A stretch of 64,000 nucleotides of DNA from Porphyromonas gingivalis ATCC 33277 (lineage in GTDB: Bacteria; Bacteroidota; Bacteroidia; Bacteroidales; Porphyromonadaceae). The first letter of the stretch is position 1, and each line of letters starts with the position of its first letter. The notes under the pieces were generated by a model that did not search any database, had not been told where the DNA came from, and saw nothing but the letters and a program-made list of their open reading frames with translations. A program made the position numbers and the translations under genes. The stretch is taken from positions 854,501-918,500 of the forward strand of contig NC_010729.1 in the NCBI RefSeq assembly GCF_000010505.1. Reading direction: 5' to 3'. Positions 16,105 to 24,905 of the stretch are shown piece by piece.

Positions 16105-18798
16105 TTATCCTCTGCCTGAGGTGCGAATGAGGGAGGCTATTGATTCGTTCAGCTCCCGATAGTCTTCAGAAAGGCTTTCGATAGAAATAGGCATCCGATA
16201 ACGCCAGTAGTGATCGGAAATCTCCGGTTTGTTGATCTGTTCGTCCTCGGGCGCAACAATTCCTTGCAACTCACCCGATAGCGACAGCCAATCAGCTAAT
16301 GGGAAAATAGCCAGCATGGAAGTGGACAGCAGATGCTGCCGAAGGATTCGGCGAGCCGTCTCCGGCGTACATGTCTCCGGTGCAGTACCTTTCTCTCCGA
16401 GGATCATGGAATAGTAGTGCCGGCGAAGCAGTTCGTTCTCCTGCCACCAAAGACGCAGAGGCGCCATGTCGTGCGTGGAGGTGGTACATACCGAACAATA
16501 GGGCTGCCGACTCATATCGGCAAAGTCCTGTCCCGGCTCTTTGGATATTCTTTCCAAAATGAGGGATAGCAGTTGCAACTGTTCCATTACGACAGGCACC
16601 GCAGGGGGTATCATTCCCAGATCCTCTACACAGACGAGCATATCCGTGGAGGAAAGCAGCGGTATCAGCCGCGACAGTGCCTCTTGCTTCCACAGGTCAT
16701 CGTTCCGCTTGTAGAAGTAGTCGTCCGACAGATGCTGCCAAGCTTTCTTTTCCTCCAAGCTCAGATGAGCATAGCGAAAAGACTTTTCGAAATGGATGCG
16801 TGGGTGGAAGGCCCCGGGCTTGCCTGATTCTATTACGAAACATACTTCTGTGGCTACACGCATCAAACCTCTGATCGTGTCCTCTCCTCCGACAACGGCT
16901 GTAGGATCTAACGCTGCTATATCGGTCTGATAGAAATTCTTCGTCGCCAGCGTATAATAATCCGAATCGAACGGACGAAGGTATCGACAGCATACTTCGC
17001 TTGCATAGCGTCCGAAAATCTGCTTGAGGTCATCTGCATGAACGAGCGGAAGGGAGCAGAATCGGGCATCGAACGGGAAGCCGTACTCCTTTATCTCCTT
17101 TTCGGTCATGGCTATAGCTGGATTGAAATGTCCCAACAAGCCCGAAACATGCTTGACAGGGATTTCCCATATACGGAAAAAGCCCAATATATGATCTATG
17201 CGGAAAGCCTTGAAGTAGTCGGCCATGCTCTCGAAACGCTTGCGCCACCAGGCAAAGCCGTTTCGACTCATTACGTCCCATCGGTAGATAGGGAAACCCC
17301 AGTTTTGCCCATTCTCGGAAAACTGATCCGGAGGTGATCCGGCGGCATGCTCCGTGTCGAACAGGGACGGTTCCATCCACACCTCCACACTATTGGGGCT
17401 GACTCCGATCGGTATATCTCCTTTGAGTAGGATCCCTTTTTCTTCGGCATAGGCCGATACGGCATGCAGCTGCTCGTGGAGTAAAAATTGTACGAAGCGA
17501 TAGTAATTGGTCTCCGTTTTCAGTTCGGGAGATACCGCCATTCGTTCGATTTGGTTTTTCCCCCACGTATATTCAGGCCACAGATGGAGTGGCAGTCCCT
17601 CGTACTTGTCGCGCAGATGGCAAAAAGCCGCATATGGATCCAACCAATCAGCCGCTGCTGAGACGAATTGACGGAAAGCTTTCTTGCGCATCACATTCGC
17701 CCCTTCCTGTCGATACAGGGCATGCAGAAATTCCTCCTTCAGAGCCAACACAGCCGGATAATCCATTTGCTTGAGTGCCCTCAGTGCTTCGGCCTGCTTC
17801 TCCATTTTTGCCATCAGAGCACTATTCTTCAGTCGTGGCAGCGCATCCAAATCGGCATAGATAGGATGGATGGCGATGACCGATACTATATTATATGGAT
17901 AGGAGTCGCGATAGGAGCGTGTGTAAGTGGTGTCGTTGATGGGCAGGAGCTGTATAATGCGCTGGCCGGTCATTGCCGCCCAGTCCACCATACGGCGGAG
18001 TGCACCGAAGTCTCCTATGCCCCAATCCTTGTGGGTGCGCAGTCCGAATAGAGGGATGACGCTACCTGCATAGCGTGGCATATAATCACCCTCGCGGAAA
18101 CAGAGGCCGGCCAAATAGACGGCACCATAGGCATCCGTCTCTTCGAATCGGTAAGATCTGTTTTCTCCCTCTTCCCAACGGATGTCGGAGCAGTCGTCTT
18201 GTCCGGCAATGAAAAACTTATATTCCAAAAGTGGAGGTAATTCATCCTTCTCCAGCGTGATAGACCATTCGCCCTTTCCCAAATGGTGCATGGCGCGGGC
18301 TTGCTCCACTGACCAGTTGCCAAGAGCAGGACTATTGCCCGTCATACAGATCTTCTGGTCGGGGTGAACGCATGGAGCATATAGCTGCATGACGACTTTG
18401 ACGCCCTCCTTCGTTGGTTTCGGGGCACGTTTCAGCTTCTCCTCATGGCGGAAGAAAACATCGTAAAAAGCAGAACTGAAAAAGGGTGCATTTTTCGGTC
18501 GATCGATCCAGTAATCGTCCATCAGCACTCGCTTGTAACCATGATCCAATACCAGATGGTGCATGCGTTTCCACTCCTTGCGAATGGCGTTGCCTTCGGC
18601 GTCTCTTACCAGATAGTAATACTGTATATCCTTGCGGCGACCGTCTATGATCACACGTCCCTCCCATCTGTCCTCGCCCGTTGCTGTCAGCTCCAAGGCA
18701 AGTGCTTCATCCCAATTTCCCAATTCGGCCGAAGAGCCCGATATGCAGAGGCGTTGCCCCCAATCGGCTCGATACTTGATCGAAAAAACTATCTCCAT
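16105..18798 (-). CDS. malQ: 4-alpha-glucanotransferase with two CBM20 modules (GH77)
   Basis: An 897-residue enzyme. Two starch-binding CBM20 modules precede the catalytic domain: residues about 1-105 ([16 protein letters not shown]) and about 130-240 ([15 protein letters not shown]). The GH77 barrel starts near 250 ([20 protein letters not shown]). Catalytic residues are the nucleophile Asp535 ([13 protein letters not shown]), the acid/base Glu725 ([10 protein letters not shown]) and Asp777 (STHDM). The tandem-CBM20 plan is that of plant DPE2-like disproportionating enzymes rather than of short bacterial MalQ. It transfers glucan segments between maltodextrins or glycogen in the cytoplasm. 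It starts 24 bases after the DUF2891 gene and is probably co-transcribed with it. Confidence 0.94.
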   Translation of the reverse strand: MEIVFSIKYRADWGQRLCISGSSAELGNWDEALALELTATGEDRWEGRVIIDGRRKDIQYYYLVRDAEGNAIRKEWKRMHHLVLDHGYKRVLMDDYWIDRPKNAPFFSSAFYDVFFRHEEKLKRAPKPTKEGVKVVMQLYAPCVHPDQKICMTGNSPALGNWSVEQARAMHHLGKGEWSITLEKDELPPLLEYKFFIAGQDDCSDIRWEEGENRSYRFEETDAYGAVYLAGLCFREGDYMPRYAGSVIPLFGLRTHKDWGIGDFGALRRMVDWAAMTGQRIIQLLPINDTTYTRSYRDSYPYNIVSVIAIHPIYADLDALPRLKNSALMAKMEKQAEALRALKQMDYPAVLALKEEFLHALYRQEGANVMRKKAFRQFVSAAADWLDPYAAFCHLRDKYEGLPLHLWPEYTWGKNQIERMAVSPELKTETNYYRFVQFLLHEQLHAVSAYAEEKGILLKGDIPIGVSPNSVEVWMEPSLFDTEHAAGSPPDQFSENGQNWGFPIYRWDVMSRNGFAWWRKRFESMADYFKAFRIDHILGFFRIWEIPVKHVSGLLGHFNPAIAMTEKEIKEYGFPFDARFCSLPLVHADDLKQIFGRYASEVCCRYLRPFDSDYYTLATKNFYQTDIAALDPTAVVGGEDTIRGLMRVATEVCFVIESGKPGAFHPRIHFEKSFRYAHLSLEEKKAWQHLSDDYFYKRNDDLWKQEALSRLIPLLSSTDMLVCVEDLGMIPPAVPVVMEQLQLLSLILERISKEPGQDFADMSRQPYCSVCTTSTHDMAPLRLWWQENELLRRHYYSMILGEKGTAPETCTPETARRILRQHLLSTSMLAIFPLADWLSLSGELQGIVAPEDEQINKPEISDHYWRYRMPISIESLSEDYRELNESIASLIRTSGRG

Positions 18799-18822
18799 CG
18801 TTCTTACGAATATCTCATCTCA

Positions 18823-19929
18823 TTACAGCCGATCGATCAGCCACTTTATCTCCTCATAGGCGTAGGCGGCAAAGCTCCCCAGCCAATGATCGCCACCATA
18901 ATTGCTATTGAATATCTGCTTCATGCCCTCTTCGTAATGCCGCTTGGCTGCTTGTCGCATCCGCATTCCGATGCCATCATTCGCCGGTAAAGCCCTCGCT
19001 ATAGCTCCCATACACCACGCTCTGGAAAAGGAAAGTCCTACGAGATGGACTATGTGATAGTCGTTCAGATCGGATACGATGGGAGGTGTACACAGACGTT
19101 CCAATCCCTCGGCCGTAAAAAACTGTTCGAACCATTGCCGGTAAGTATCGGCAGGCATGATTCGTCTCATCAGATCGGCTTCTTGCAGCGAAGGAGAAAA
19201 GAAGTCCGTGGCATTAGGTTCCCACTCAGCCGGTATGGCTCGGTCTTTGGCGAAGAGGTCCAATGCTTTTTGGCGGAGTGAATCCCGAAAACAGCTGTCT
19301 CCCATAGCAACAGCCCAGTCGTAGGCAAAGGCCATGGCGAAAGCCGAGTTGGAGTGCGTACCGATCCTATCGGCGTAGGTCATTTTGGGGAGATGAGCTT
19401 TCCACCGCGCTACGATAGTCCGAGAGAGAGGGGACATATGCCGATGCCATTCTGCCGCACGGCTTGCCAAGTGCGAAGGCACGGCAGCATCCTGAGATAG
19501 CCGAAGCAATTCCTCATCCAATTTCAAAAGCCAAGCCCATCCGTAGGTGCGCTCGAACGTCGCTCCCCCTGGTCTGTCGAAATAGGCCGCTTCGGTTGCG
19601 AGCTTCTCCGCCGTAAACGAATGATCGAGAGCAGCGACGATGCTATCCATCATGGCTATATCGGGTACGATGCGAAGCGTATGTACCAGCATCCAGTGGC
19701 TGTGTACGCTGCTGTGCCAATCGAACGAGCCAAAGAAAACGGGGTGCAACTGAGAGGGGGTCAGTCGGGCATCGGCTTCGTCATTGATCACCTGTCCTGT
19801 CTTATTAGGGTATTCTGTCGTAATACTCTTGAGTGGCATCCTGACGAGGCGCAGCAGCGTACTCGAATCTTGCGCCGACAAGAGATAAACAGAAAGTAAA
19901 AGGGAAATGATGGTGACAATTCTTCTCAT
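18823..19929 (-). CDS. DUF2891 family secreted protein
   Basis: Start at 19929 gives the signal peptide MRRIVTIISLLLSVYLLSAQ, and a promoter box lies just upstream; an ATG 24 bases earlier would precede the signal. The mature protein of about 350 residues matches the DUF2891 pattern: HPVFFGSFDWHSSVHSHWML near residue 63, FDRPGGATFERTYGWAWLL near 125, GTHSNSAFAMAFAYDWA near 190 and GGDHWLGSFAAYA near the end. Conserved His, Trp and Glu residues suggest an alpha/alpha-barrel enzyme, but no activity is known. It is exported to the periplasm. It leads a likely operon with malQ. Confidence 0.82.
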   Translation of the reverse strand: MRRIVTIISLLLSVYLLSAQDSSTLLRLVRMPLKSITTEYPNKTGQVINDEADARLTPSQLHPVFFGSFDWHSSVHSHWMLVHTLRIVPDIAMMDSIVAALDHSFTAEKLATEAAYFDRPGGATFERTYGWAWLLKLDEELLRLSQDAAVPSHLASRAAEWHRHMSPLSRTIVARWKAHLPKMTYADRIGTHSNSAFAMAFAYDWAVAMGDSCFRDSLRQKALDLFAKDRAIPAEWEPNATDFFSPSLQEADLMRRIMPADTYRQWFEQFFTAEGLERLCTPPIVSDLNDYHIVHLVGLSFSRAWCMGAIARALPANDGIGMRMRQAAKRHYEEGMKQIFNSNYGGDHWLGSFAAYAYEEIKWLIDRL

Positions 19930-19950
19930 AATTTTCGAGGGATAAGCGTA

Positions 19951-19958
19951 CAAATTTA
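19951..19958 (-). promoter_or_regulatory. Promoter -7 box of the DUF2891-malQ unit
   Basis: Minus-strand TAAATTTG fits TAnnTTTG, 22 bases before the start codon at 19929. The -33 element is weak. Confidence 0.5.
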
Positions 19959-20020
19959 AGACTTTGGCCTGATGAATACCAGTAAACGCTTTATTTCCTC
20001 GCTGAAAGCTCGTAGAGTAT

Positions 20021-20065
20021 AATAAAAAGAGTGTGCCGAAGTGCTCACTTCACACTCCGGCACAC
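20021..20065 (-). terminator. Terminator after the adhesin gene
   Basis: GTGTGCCG (20031-20038) pairs with CGGCACAC (20058-20065), and the stem continues with AGTG/CACT after one mismatch. On the minus strand TCTTTTTATT follows. It lies 38 bases beyond the adhesin stop. Confidence 0.75.
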
Positions 20066-20102
20066 CCCCCCGTATACCCTTTAGGAAAGGGTGAGAAATA
20101 GC

Positions 20103-22244
20103 TTAGTAAGTCAGCTTCATAGAGCGATTGCCCACTTTGACGATGAACGTTCCGCCCTGGCCTAAGTTGACAACAATAGACCCGTTGCCCGAGTAATCGC
20201 TATAAACCAAACGACCACTGAAATCATAAATACTTACAGCCTCGCCATGAACATTGTCGATATGGATATTATCTCCGATAACCTGTACCATAGCCTTGGC
20301 CATGCTTACCGAGGGAGTCAGATTCGTGGGAGAAGGACAGACTCCGAAAGATTGGAGCGGACTGAAAGGAGTCGTTTTGTAACCTTGATATTGTACTCCT
20401 TGGCCTCCATGCTTCACGGCAGCCACCTGATGGAACATTTCATTCTTGAATACTCGCTCGGGCACATTTACATCGATCGATTCGCTTTCCAAATATCTCT
20501 TGAAGAGGAAAGGATCCGGCAGGCTTTCGCCGGCCTTATACTTCTGAGTGATCTTGAGATCATCGACATAGAGATTCTCCGGTGCATATACGGCATATAT
20601 GCCGATTACCGAACGCTCCGTTCCCTTGGTCAAAGAAACGTTGAATACCTTCCACTGATCGACCAGTCCGTCCGATTCATTCAGATACAGCAGCTCTGAC
20701 TGCACATAGTCTCCGACAGTCTCGTCGTATTGGAAGAGGGCGATCGCTGCTCGCGTATAGCCTTCCACCTGATTGCCCTGGCCATCGTCGCCGACGTATT
20801 TCGTGGCATAGAGCTTCACACTCAAGTCTATCTTCCCGCCTTCTTTGGAAAGATCCAACTCCGGTGAGATCAGGCCTGCATCGGTGTGATTGAAAATGTA
20901 CTGCCATGCATCCAAGCAGATATAGTCCGTGTAGGGAGCATAGTTAGTCCCTTTCCAACCGGCTTGTGCCAGATCGCTCAGATAAACCTCATCGTACGTA
21001 TAGGTAGACGGATTTTCTATCGTCCAGCCTGTCAGTTCTCCGGAAGGAGTCTTTATTCCATCGAAGTTTTCGTCGGTAACAAAGAATGCGCCGTCAGCGG
21101 CAGCTGTACGCTTGAAGCGAGCGAAATAGTTGTAGCGTTCGGCAGAAGGTACTGCGTTCCATGAAGCGGTATAGGTCACATCTTCTGCGGATGCCGTGAG
21201 GTTATTCACCGGATTCATCTTGGGCACTTCGAGATCGAACACCTCCATGGCTTTAGATACGATGGATACATGAGTTCCTTTACGAGCACGTACTTCGTAG
21301 TAATAAGTTTTGCCCGACTCGGCATTCGTCACGTTGAAAGTCGTATCATTTACAGCCTGTGCTTGCAACAGATATTCTACATCCGCTCCATTGGCACTGC
21401 GAGAATAGACATCCAGCAAATAGCTTTCGGCTTCTGCTACTTTGGTCCAGTTGGCATCGAAGCTACTGCCTTTGTAATTGGTGTGCGGCAGAGCCTTAGG
21501 TGTGGATACATACTGGTCGATCTGGTAAACCTCCAAATTGTCGATATAAACGGGATGATCATTCACCACGATATTGAATATCGAATATGAACCACCACCG
21601 TAGAAGATCACCTCATAGGTCTGCCACTCCTGAGTAACCGGAGGTAAAGGAAAAGCACCGAGCAGATCCCATGTAGGACTCATATTGAACGTTTCGGCCG
21701 CTTCTATCATAATCTGATTGGCCATTCCTTCCGCCGTACGGGCATCGAAGCGAACGATGGCAATGTTCTGATAGCCGGAAACATTGAGCATAGGCGTATT
21801 CAGGTGAGAGAAATTCTCTCCATCGGCATTGAGGCAAACAGTACCACCGGCCTGCCATACATTGGCTCCACCCCAACCCTGTTGCTGGGTATAACCCGGT
21901 TTGAAGTTAATCCAGGGATATTCGCATTCGCCCGGGAAGGCATAGGTAAGTACCGTATTCAGATCAGGCGCACCTATCGAGCCTGTCGCAAAGCCATGGA
22001 AGTCTTCTTTCAAAACACTGACTACTGTGCCGTAATCGTTCTTTGCTTTTTGCATGCTCGGTCGAACCGATATTTCAACTTTCCCAAGGCTGAAACTCGG
22101 TTTTTGGGGAGAGGTCACTTTGACCTTTCCGGCAGTTTGCGACGCTGCCGAAATAGTCCTGCCGGCTAACTGGGCAGACATGTCTGTGGCGGCAAACAAT
22201 GATAATGCCGCCATTAACACAAATAATGTAAATTTCTTACACAT
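20103..22244 (-). CDS. T9SS-exported cleaved-adhesin-like protein with CTD
   Basis: A 713-residue protein with signal peptide MCKKFTLFVLMAALSLFAA. It has two jelly-roll (choice-of-anchor J / cleaved adhesin) domains, at about 70-250 (LKEDFHGFATG) and 395-570 (VTDENFDGIKTPSGELTGW). Fibronectin-III-like segments lie between them (SFDANWTKVAEAESYLLDVY, then YTASWNAVPSAERYNYFARF). The C-terminus (about 640-713) is a type A sorting domain with VSIYDFSGRLVYSDYSGNGS and FIVKVGNRSMKLTY. Such domains direct export through the type IX system, whose Sov channel lies at the end of this window. It is probably displayed on the cell surface and may bind host or bacterial ligands. The gene is monocistronic, with a terminator behind it. 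Confidence 0.88.
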   Translation of the reverse strand: MCKKFTLFVLMAALSLFAATDMSAQLAGRTISAASQTAGKVKVTSPQKPSFSLGKVEISVRPSMQKAKNDYGTVVSVLKEDFHGFATGSIGAPDLNTVLTYAFPGECEYPWINFKPGYTQQQGWGGANVWQAGGTVCLNADGENFSHLNTPMLNVSGYQNIAIVRFDARTAEGMANQIMIEAAETFNMSPTWDLLGAFPLPPVTQEWQTYEVIFYGGGSYSIFNIVVNDHPVYIDNLEVYQIDQYVSTPKALPHTNYKGSSFDANWTKVAEAESYLLDVYSRSANGADVEYLLQAQAVNDTTFNVTNAESGKTYYYEVRARKGTHVSIVSKAMEVFDLEVPKMNPVNNLTASAEDVTYTASWNAVPSAERYNYFARFKRTAAADGAFFVTDENFDGIKTPSGELTGWTIENPSTYTYDEVYLSDLAQAGWKGTNYAPYTDYICLDAWQYIFNHTDAGLISPELDLSKEGGKIDLSVKLYATKYVGDDGQGNQVEGYTRAAIALFQYDETVGDYVQSELLYLNESDGLVDQWKVFNVSLTKGTERSVIGIYAVYAPENLYVDDLKITQKYKAGESLPDPFLFKRYLESESIDVNVPERVFKNEMFHQVAAVKHGGQGVQYQGYKTTPFSPLQSFGVCPSPTNLTPSVSMAKAMVQVIGDNIHIDNVHGEAVSIYDFSGRLVYSDYSGNGSIVVNLGQGGTFIVKVGNRSMKLTY

Positions 22245-22421
22245 AAGTTCTTATATCCGGATTTTGGTGACTACAATCCCGCTTCGGTGTGGCAAAACCC
22301 GTGACAATCCACATTGAAGCGAGCTTTGGGTTCCAAATGTATACAAATTCAGGAACATAGAAGGTGCGGCATCAGACTTCTAACCGGTTTGTGCATTCCG
22401 GTCTTAATTGCAACGGTTTGA

Positions 22422-22429
22422 CAAATTTA
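22422..22429 (-). promoter_or_regulatory. Possible promoter -7 box of the adhesin gene
   Basis: Minus-strand TAAATTTG matches TAnnTTTG and would give a leader of about 170 bases. A second match, TACATTTG, lies nearer at 22334-22341. Neither has a good -33 element, so the choice is open. Confidence 0.3.
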
Positions 22430-22519
22430 GGATGGAAAACTACGAAATGGAATTCTAAAATTTAGTTTTTTTATATCTGTTATTGAGATTCGTCTCAATT
22501 TGATTTGCGAGGTTGTGAT

Positions 22520-22798
22520 ATGGAGTATTGGGATGTTCTATATGCGGTTTTCAGGGCTATACTCAAAATAAGTTACCTCAAAGTGCTGTTCGGTGCTCGA
22601 TACGATTGCCCTGATGCTGACAAGGCTTCTATCGAGTCTCAAAAAGGGAGGTAATTAGCTTTGTGTTTTGATTCAAAGAATGGAGCCAAAAAAGTTTTCA
22701 ACAACGAAGAAGAGTTTGGAATGATTCTAAATAAGGAGCTAAAAGAGGTGGGGTTGCAAGGTGATAAAGAGGAGAAAATGGATTCTTTCAGCCTTTGA
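22520..22798 (+). pseudogene. Small decayed open frame with one internal TAA
   Basis: ATG 22520 opens MEYWDVLYAVFRAILKISYL and continues for 44 codons to TAA at 22652-22654. The same frame then runs 47 more codons (LALCFDSKNGAKKVFNNEEE, then FGMILNKELKEVGLQGDKEE) to TGA at 22796-22798. The second half is charged and protein-like. One substitution (CAA to TAA) would explain the break. The family is not recognised, and chance remains possible. Confidence 0.3.
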
Positions 22799-22823
22799 TC
22801 GGTTTTTCAAGAGGTCGTCGAAT

Positions 22824-22933
22824 GATTTATATATAAATCATTTTCAATTTGTATATAGATCGTTTTCGATTTGTATATAAATCGTTTTCAATAAATATAC
22901 AGATCGTAAGCAATTTATATATAAATCATAAGC
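22824..22933. repeat. Five tandem 22-bp AT-rich repeats
   Basis: Five consecutive 22-base units start at 22824, 22846, 22868, 22890 and 22912. The pattern is GATTTRTATATARATCRTTTTC. The first three end in TTTTC and the last two in TAAGC. Each unit has a near-palindromic centre, GATTTATATATAAATC in the first. No coding frame uses them. Confidence 0.88.
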
Positions 22934-22962
22934 AGAAAAAGTTCGGTTAGAGATATGATAAA

Positions 22963-23010
22963 ACGAAGGCACCCACCGAGTTTGCTATAAAACTCGGTGG
23001 GTGCCTTCGT
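22963..23010. terminator. Perfect long hairpin, probable terminator
   Basis: ACGAAGGCACCCACCGAGTT and its exact reverse complement face each other around a short A/T loop, giving a stem of about 20 bp. T runs after the stem are weak on both strands. It sits between the decayed frame and the secreted peptidase gene. Confidence 0.55.
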
Positions 23011-23284
23011 GTATTTGTCGAACTGCCGAAAGCTATTCGGCTTTATGTATCAATAAGCCATGAAGTCTTTTGTAAAGTTCTTATAATGAGAAGTGTACGA
23101 ACGGACGTGAGCAAATCTATAGAGTAAATGATGGATAGATAAGAAGTCGAAATACATAATTTTTTACTTGGTTATTTGTAGGATGCAAATATAGTAAAAA
23201 CCTCAATGCCAAGGAATCGTAATACGGGACGGTGGAAATTGCAGCGGTTGACGATACCACTAAGGGTTGTGTTTCTATTTTCCT

Positions 23285-24415
23285 TTATGTCGTTTTGCTT
23301 TCCCTCTTGTTTTTATAGGCCTGCTTTAAGTGATCGATAAGATGATCGGAGAGGATATATTCTCTCCCTTTCGATACTGCATTCTTTTTTCTTGCAGCCT
23401 GATTGTACAGCGTTGCAAACACTACGGGATTGTCATAATTGTCAATGAGTTCCCTCATATATCCCTGCTCTTGTATAAGGCTTGCCATATAATAACCGAC
23501 GGGATGCCCTCCGAAGAGCACAAGATCAGCCACGGGTTTATACTCCCCGTCTTGGGAGGTATTCGGATCGAAAGCGATGGACAGGGAGTCGATTCGGGCT
23601 AAAGTATTCGGTGCATTGGCCAACTCTTCTTTATAGGCTTTTACGAACTCCTCGCCGAAGAATTGCATGATTTTGTCGTCGTTTCTTTTTTTGTCAATCA
23701 GATCTGCTATTCCTTCGTTCTGGAAAAGGTCGAATGCATTCAAAAAAGAATCTCCGGATGAGCCTTGATAAGCCATTTCGCGATAGTTGTGGAAAAACTC
23801 GTGTGCAAATAGGTCTACAAGCTCTTCTTCTTGCATCGAAAGCGCGAGATTCAGGTCAAGGAAAATAGCATGATCGCGTACACTGGCATCGGGAATAGTG
23901 GCAATCAGAAAGAGGTCGTTCAATAGCGGATTGGATGACCAGGCTCGTTCGGGTAAGTATTTTTTTGTCTTTTCATTTGCCCTGTACAATAGGGTGAGAA
24001 AATCCGTATGCAGAAGAAAACTTTCGGCTTCTTCTCGTTTACGGGCGAGCCGACAGATATTTTGTCTGAGGACAAGAGGCATATTCGTTATTGTAGCAGG
24101 ATGTTTCAGGATGCTGTCCGCTTCTGCTATCCGGTCAGGATCAAAAGCAAGCAGCATGGCTTCTTTAAGCTCTCTTTTGATCATTTCGCCTTTAGGGTTG
24201 TTCAAATACTTCGTGTATCCCATGGTGGAGAACAGCTTTTCCCAGTCCTGTTCGGCTGTTGCTCTACCGGAATGAATATCCTGCCCCAATGAGAGAAATG
24301 CCTCTGCTGAACCGGTGAAAACCTTTTGTTTGAAATTCTCGTACTGAGCCGACACAGCGAAGTACGACTCTAAAAGAAGAAAAATGACAATCGTTAGTTT
24401 CTGATAGGGCTTCAT
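23285..24415 (-). CDS. Secreted HExxH zinc-peptidase-like protein (possibly DUF5700)
   Basis: A 376-residue protein with signal peptide MKPYQKLTIVIFLLLESYFA ending near VSAQ. A metallopeptidase site is visible: HEFFH in DLFAHEFFHNYREM near residue 205, followed about 25 residues later by NEGIADLID, which offers the third ligand Glu as in gluzincins. The rest is helical and charged, with no other domain recognised. The pattern fits the putative zinc-dependent peptidase family DUF5700, recalled rather than searched. It is probably periplasmic. It is monocistronic; no promoter of the usual type is evident upstream. Confidence 0.65.
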   Translation of the reverse strand: MKPYQKLTIVIFLLLESYFAVSAQYENFKQKVFTGSAEAFLSLGQDIHSGRATAEQDWEKLFSTMGYTKYLNNPKGEMIKRELKEAMLLAFDPDRIAEADSILKHPATITNMPLVLRQNICRLARKREEAESFLLHTDFLTLLYRANEKTKKYLPERAWSSNPLLNDLFLIATIPDASVRDHAIFLDLNLALSMQEEELVDLFAHEFFHNYREMAYQGSSGDSFLNAFDLFQNEGIADLIDKKRNDDKIMQFFGEEFVKAYKEELANAPNTLARIDSLSIAFDPNTSQDGEYKPVADLVLFGGHPVGYYMASLIQEQGYMRELIDNYDNPVVFATLYNQAARKKNAVSKGREYILSDHLIDHLKQAYKNKRESKTT

Positions 24416-24622
24416 CCTGCAGTCTTTTTATTTCTGAATCTGTATATAAAGCACTGATATTCTATTTGTTTTTTAGTTCTAAAAAGTAGCTATCTTCCTA
24501 TTCCGTATCTTTTGAAAACCAATGGAATATGAGCAAATATAATGCCACTTTTACGAATTATCTACGATCTTCTTTATCTACGATCTTCATGTTTTTCGCT
24601 GTCGGGATTTGCATTCAAATAA

Positions 24623-24654
24623 TTTGTGTGGTTTTGAAAAAGATACTACTTTTG
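24623..24654 (+). promoter_or_regulatory. Promoter of tRNA-Pro
   Basis: TTTG (24623-24626), exactly 20 bases, then TACTTTTG (24647-24654): a full match to the Bacteroidetes promoter consensus. The predicted start lies about 25 bases before the tRNA. Confidence 0.8.
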
Positions 24655-24683
24655 CATCTGAAAACTGTGAGTAAACGGTTTCT

Positions 24684-24758
24684 CGGGGTGTAGCGCAGTC
24701 CGGTTAGCGCACCTGCTTTGGGAGCAGGGGGTCGTGGGTTCGAATCCCGCTACCCCGA
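24684..24758 (+). tRNA. tRNA-Pro (anticodon TGG)
   Basis: The cloverleaf is complete: acceptor CGGGGTG/TACCCCG, D-stem GCGC/GCGC, anticodon stem CCTGC/GCAGG with loop TTTGGGA (anticodon TGG), T-stem GTGGG/CCCGC with TTCGAAT, discriminator A. The 3' CCA is not encoded. It has its own promoter and terminator. Confidence 0.95.
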
Positions 24759-24770
24759 CAAAGAATTAAG

Positions 24771-24807
24771 AAGGCGATCGACTACAAAGTTGATTGCCTT
24801 TTTTATT
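24771..24807 (+). terminator. Terminator after tRNA-Pro
   Basis: AAGGCGATCGAC pairs with GTTGATTGCCTT around a 6-base loop and is followed by TTTTTATT. Confidence 0.8.
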
Positions 24808-24841
24808 GATGACCGGCTCAGGCGTCAAATCACGAAAGCAA

Positions 24842-24880
24842 AAGAGGCTGTCCCCATAGAATCAGGGGGCAGCCTCTTCA
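24842..24880 (-). terminator. Terminator of the etfBA-acd operon
   Basis: GAGGCTGTCCCC and GGGGCAGCCTC form a stem of about 11 bp. On the minus strand TTTTGCTTT follows. It lies 25 bases beyond the acyl-CoA dehydrogenase stop. Confidence 0.7.
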
Positions 24881-24905
24881 GGCTCAGTATATTTTGTGTC
24901 TCTGA

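Larger units (their letters stand above)
22245..23284. other. Intergenic stretch of about 1 kb
   Basis: Contains candidate minus-strand promoter boxes for the adhesin gene (22334-22341, 22422-22429), a decayed open frame (22520-22798), five 22-bp AT-rich repeats (22824-22933) and a perfect hairpin (22963-23010). From 23011 to 23284 nothing is recognised. Confidence 0.7.
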
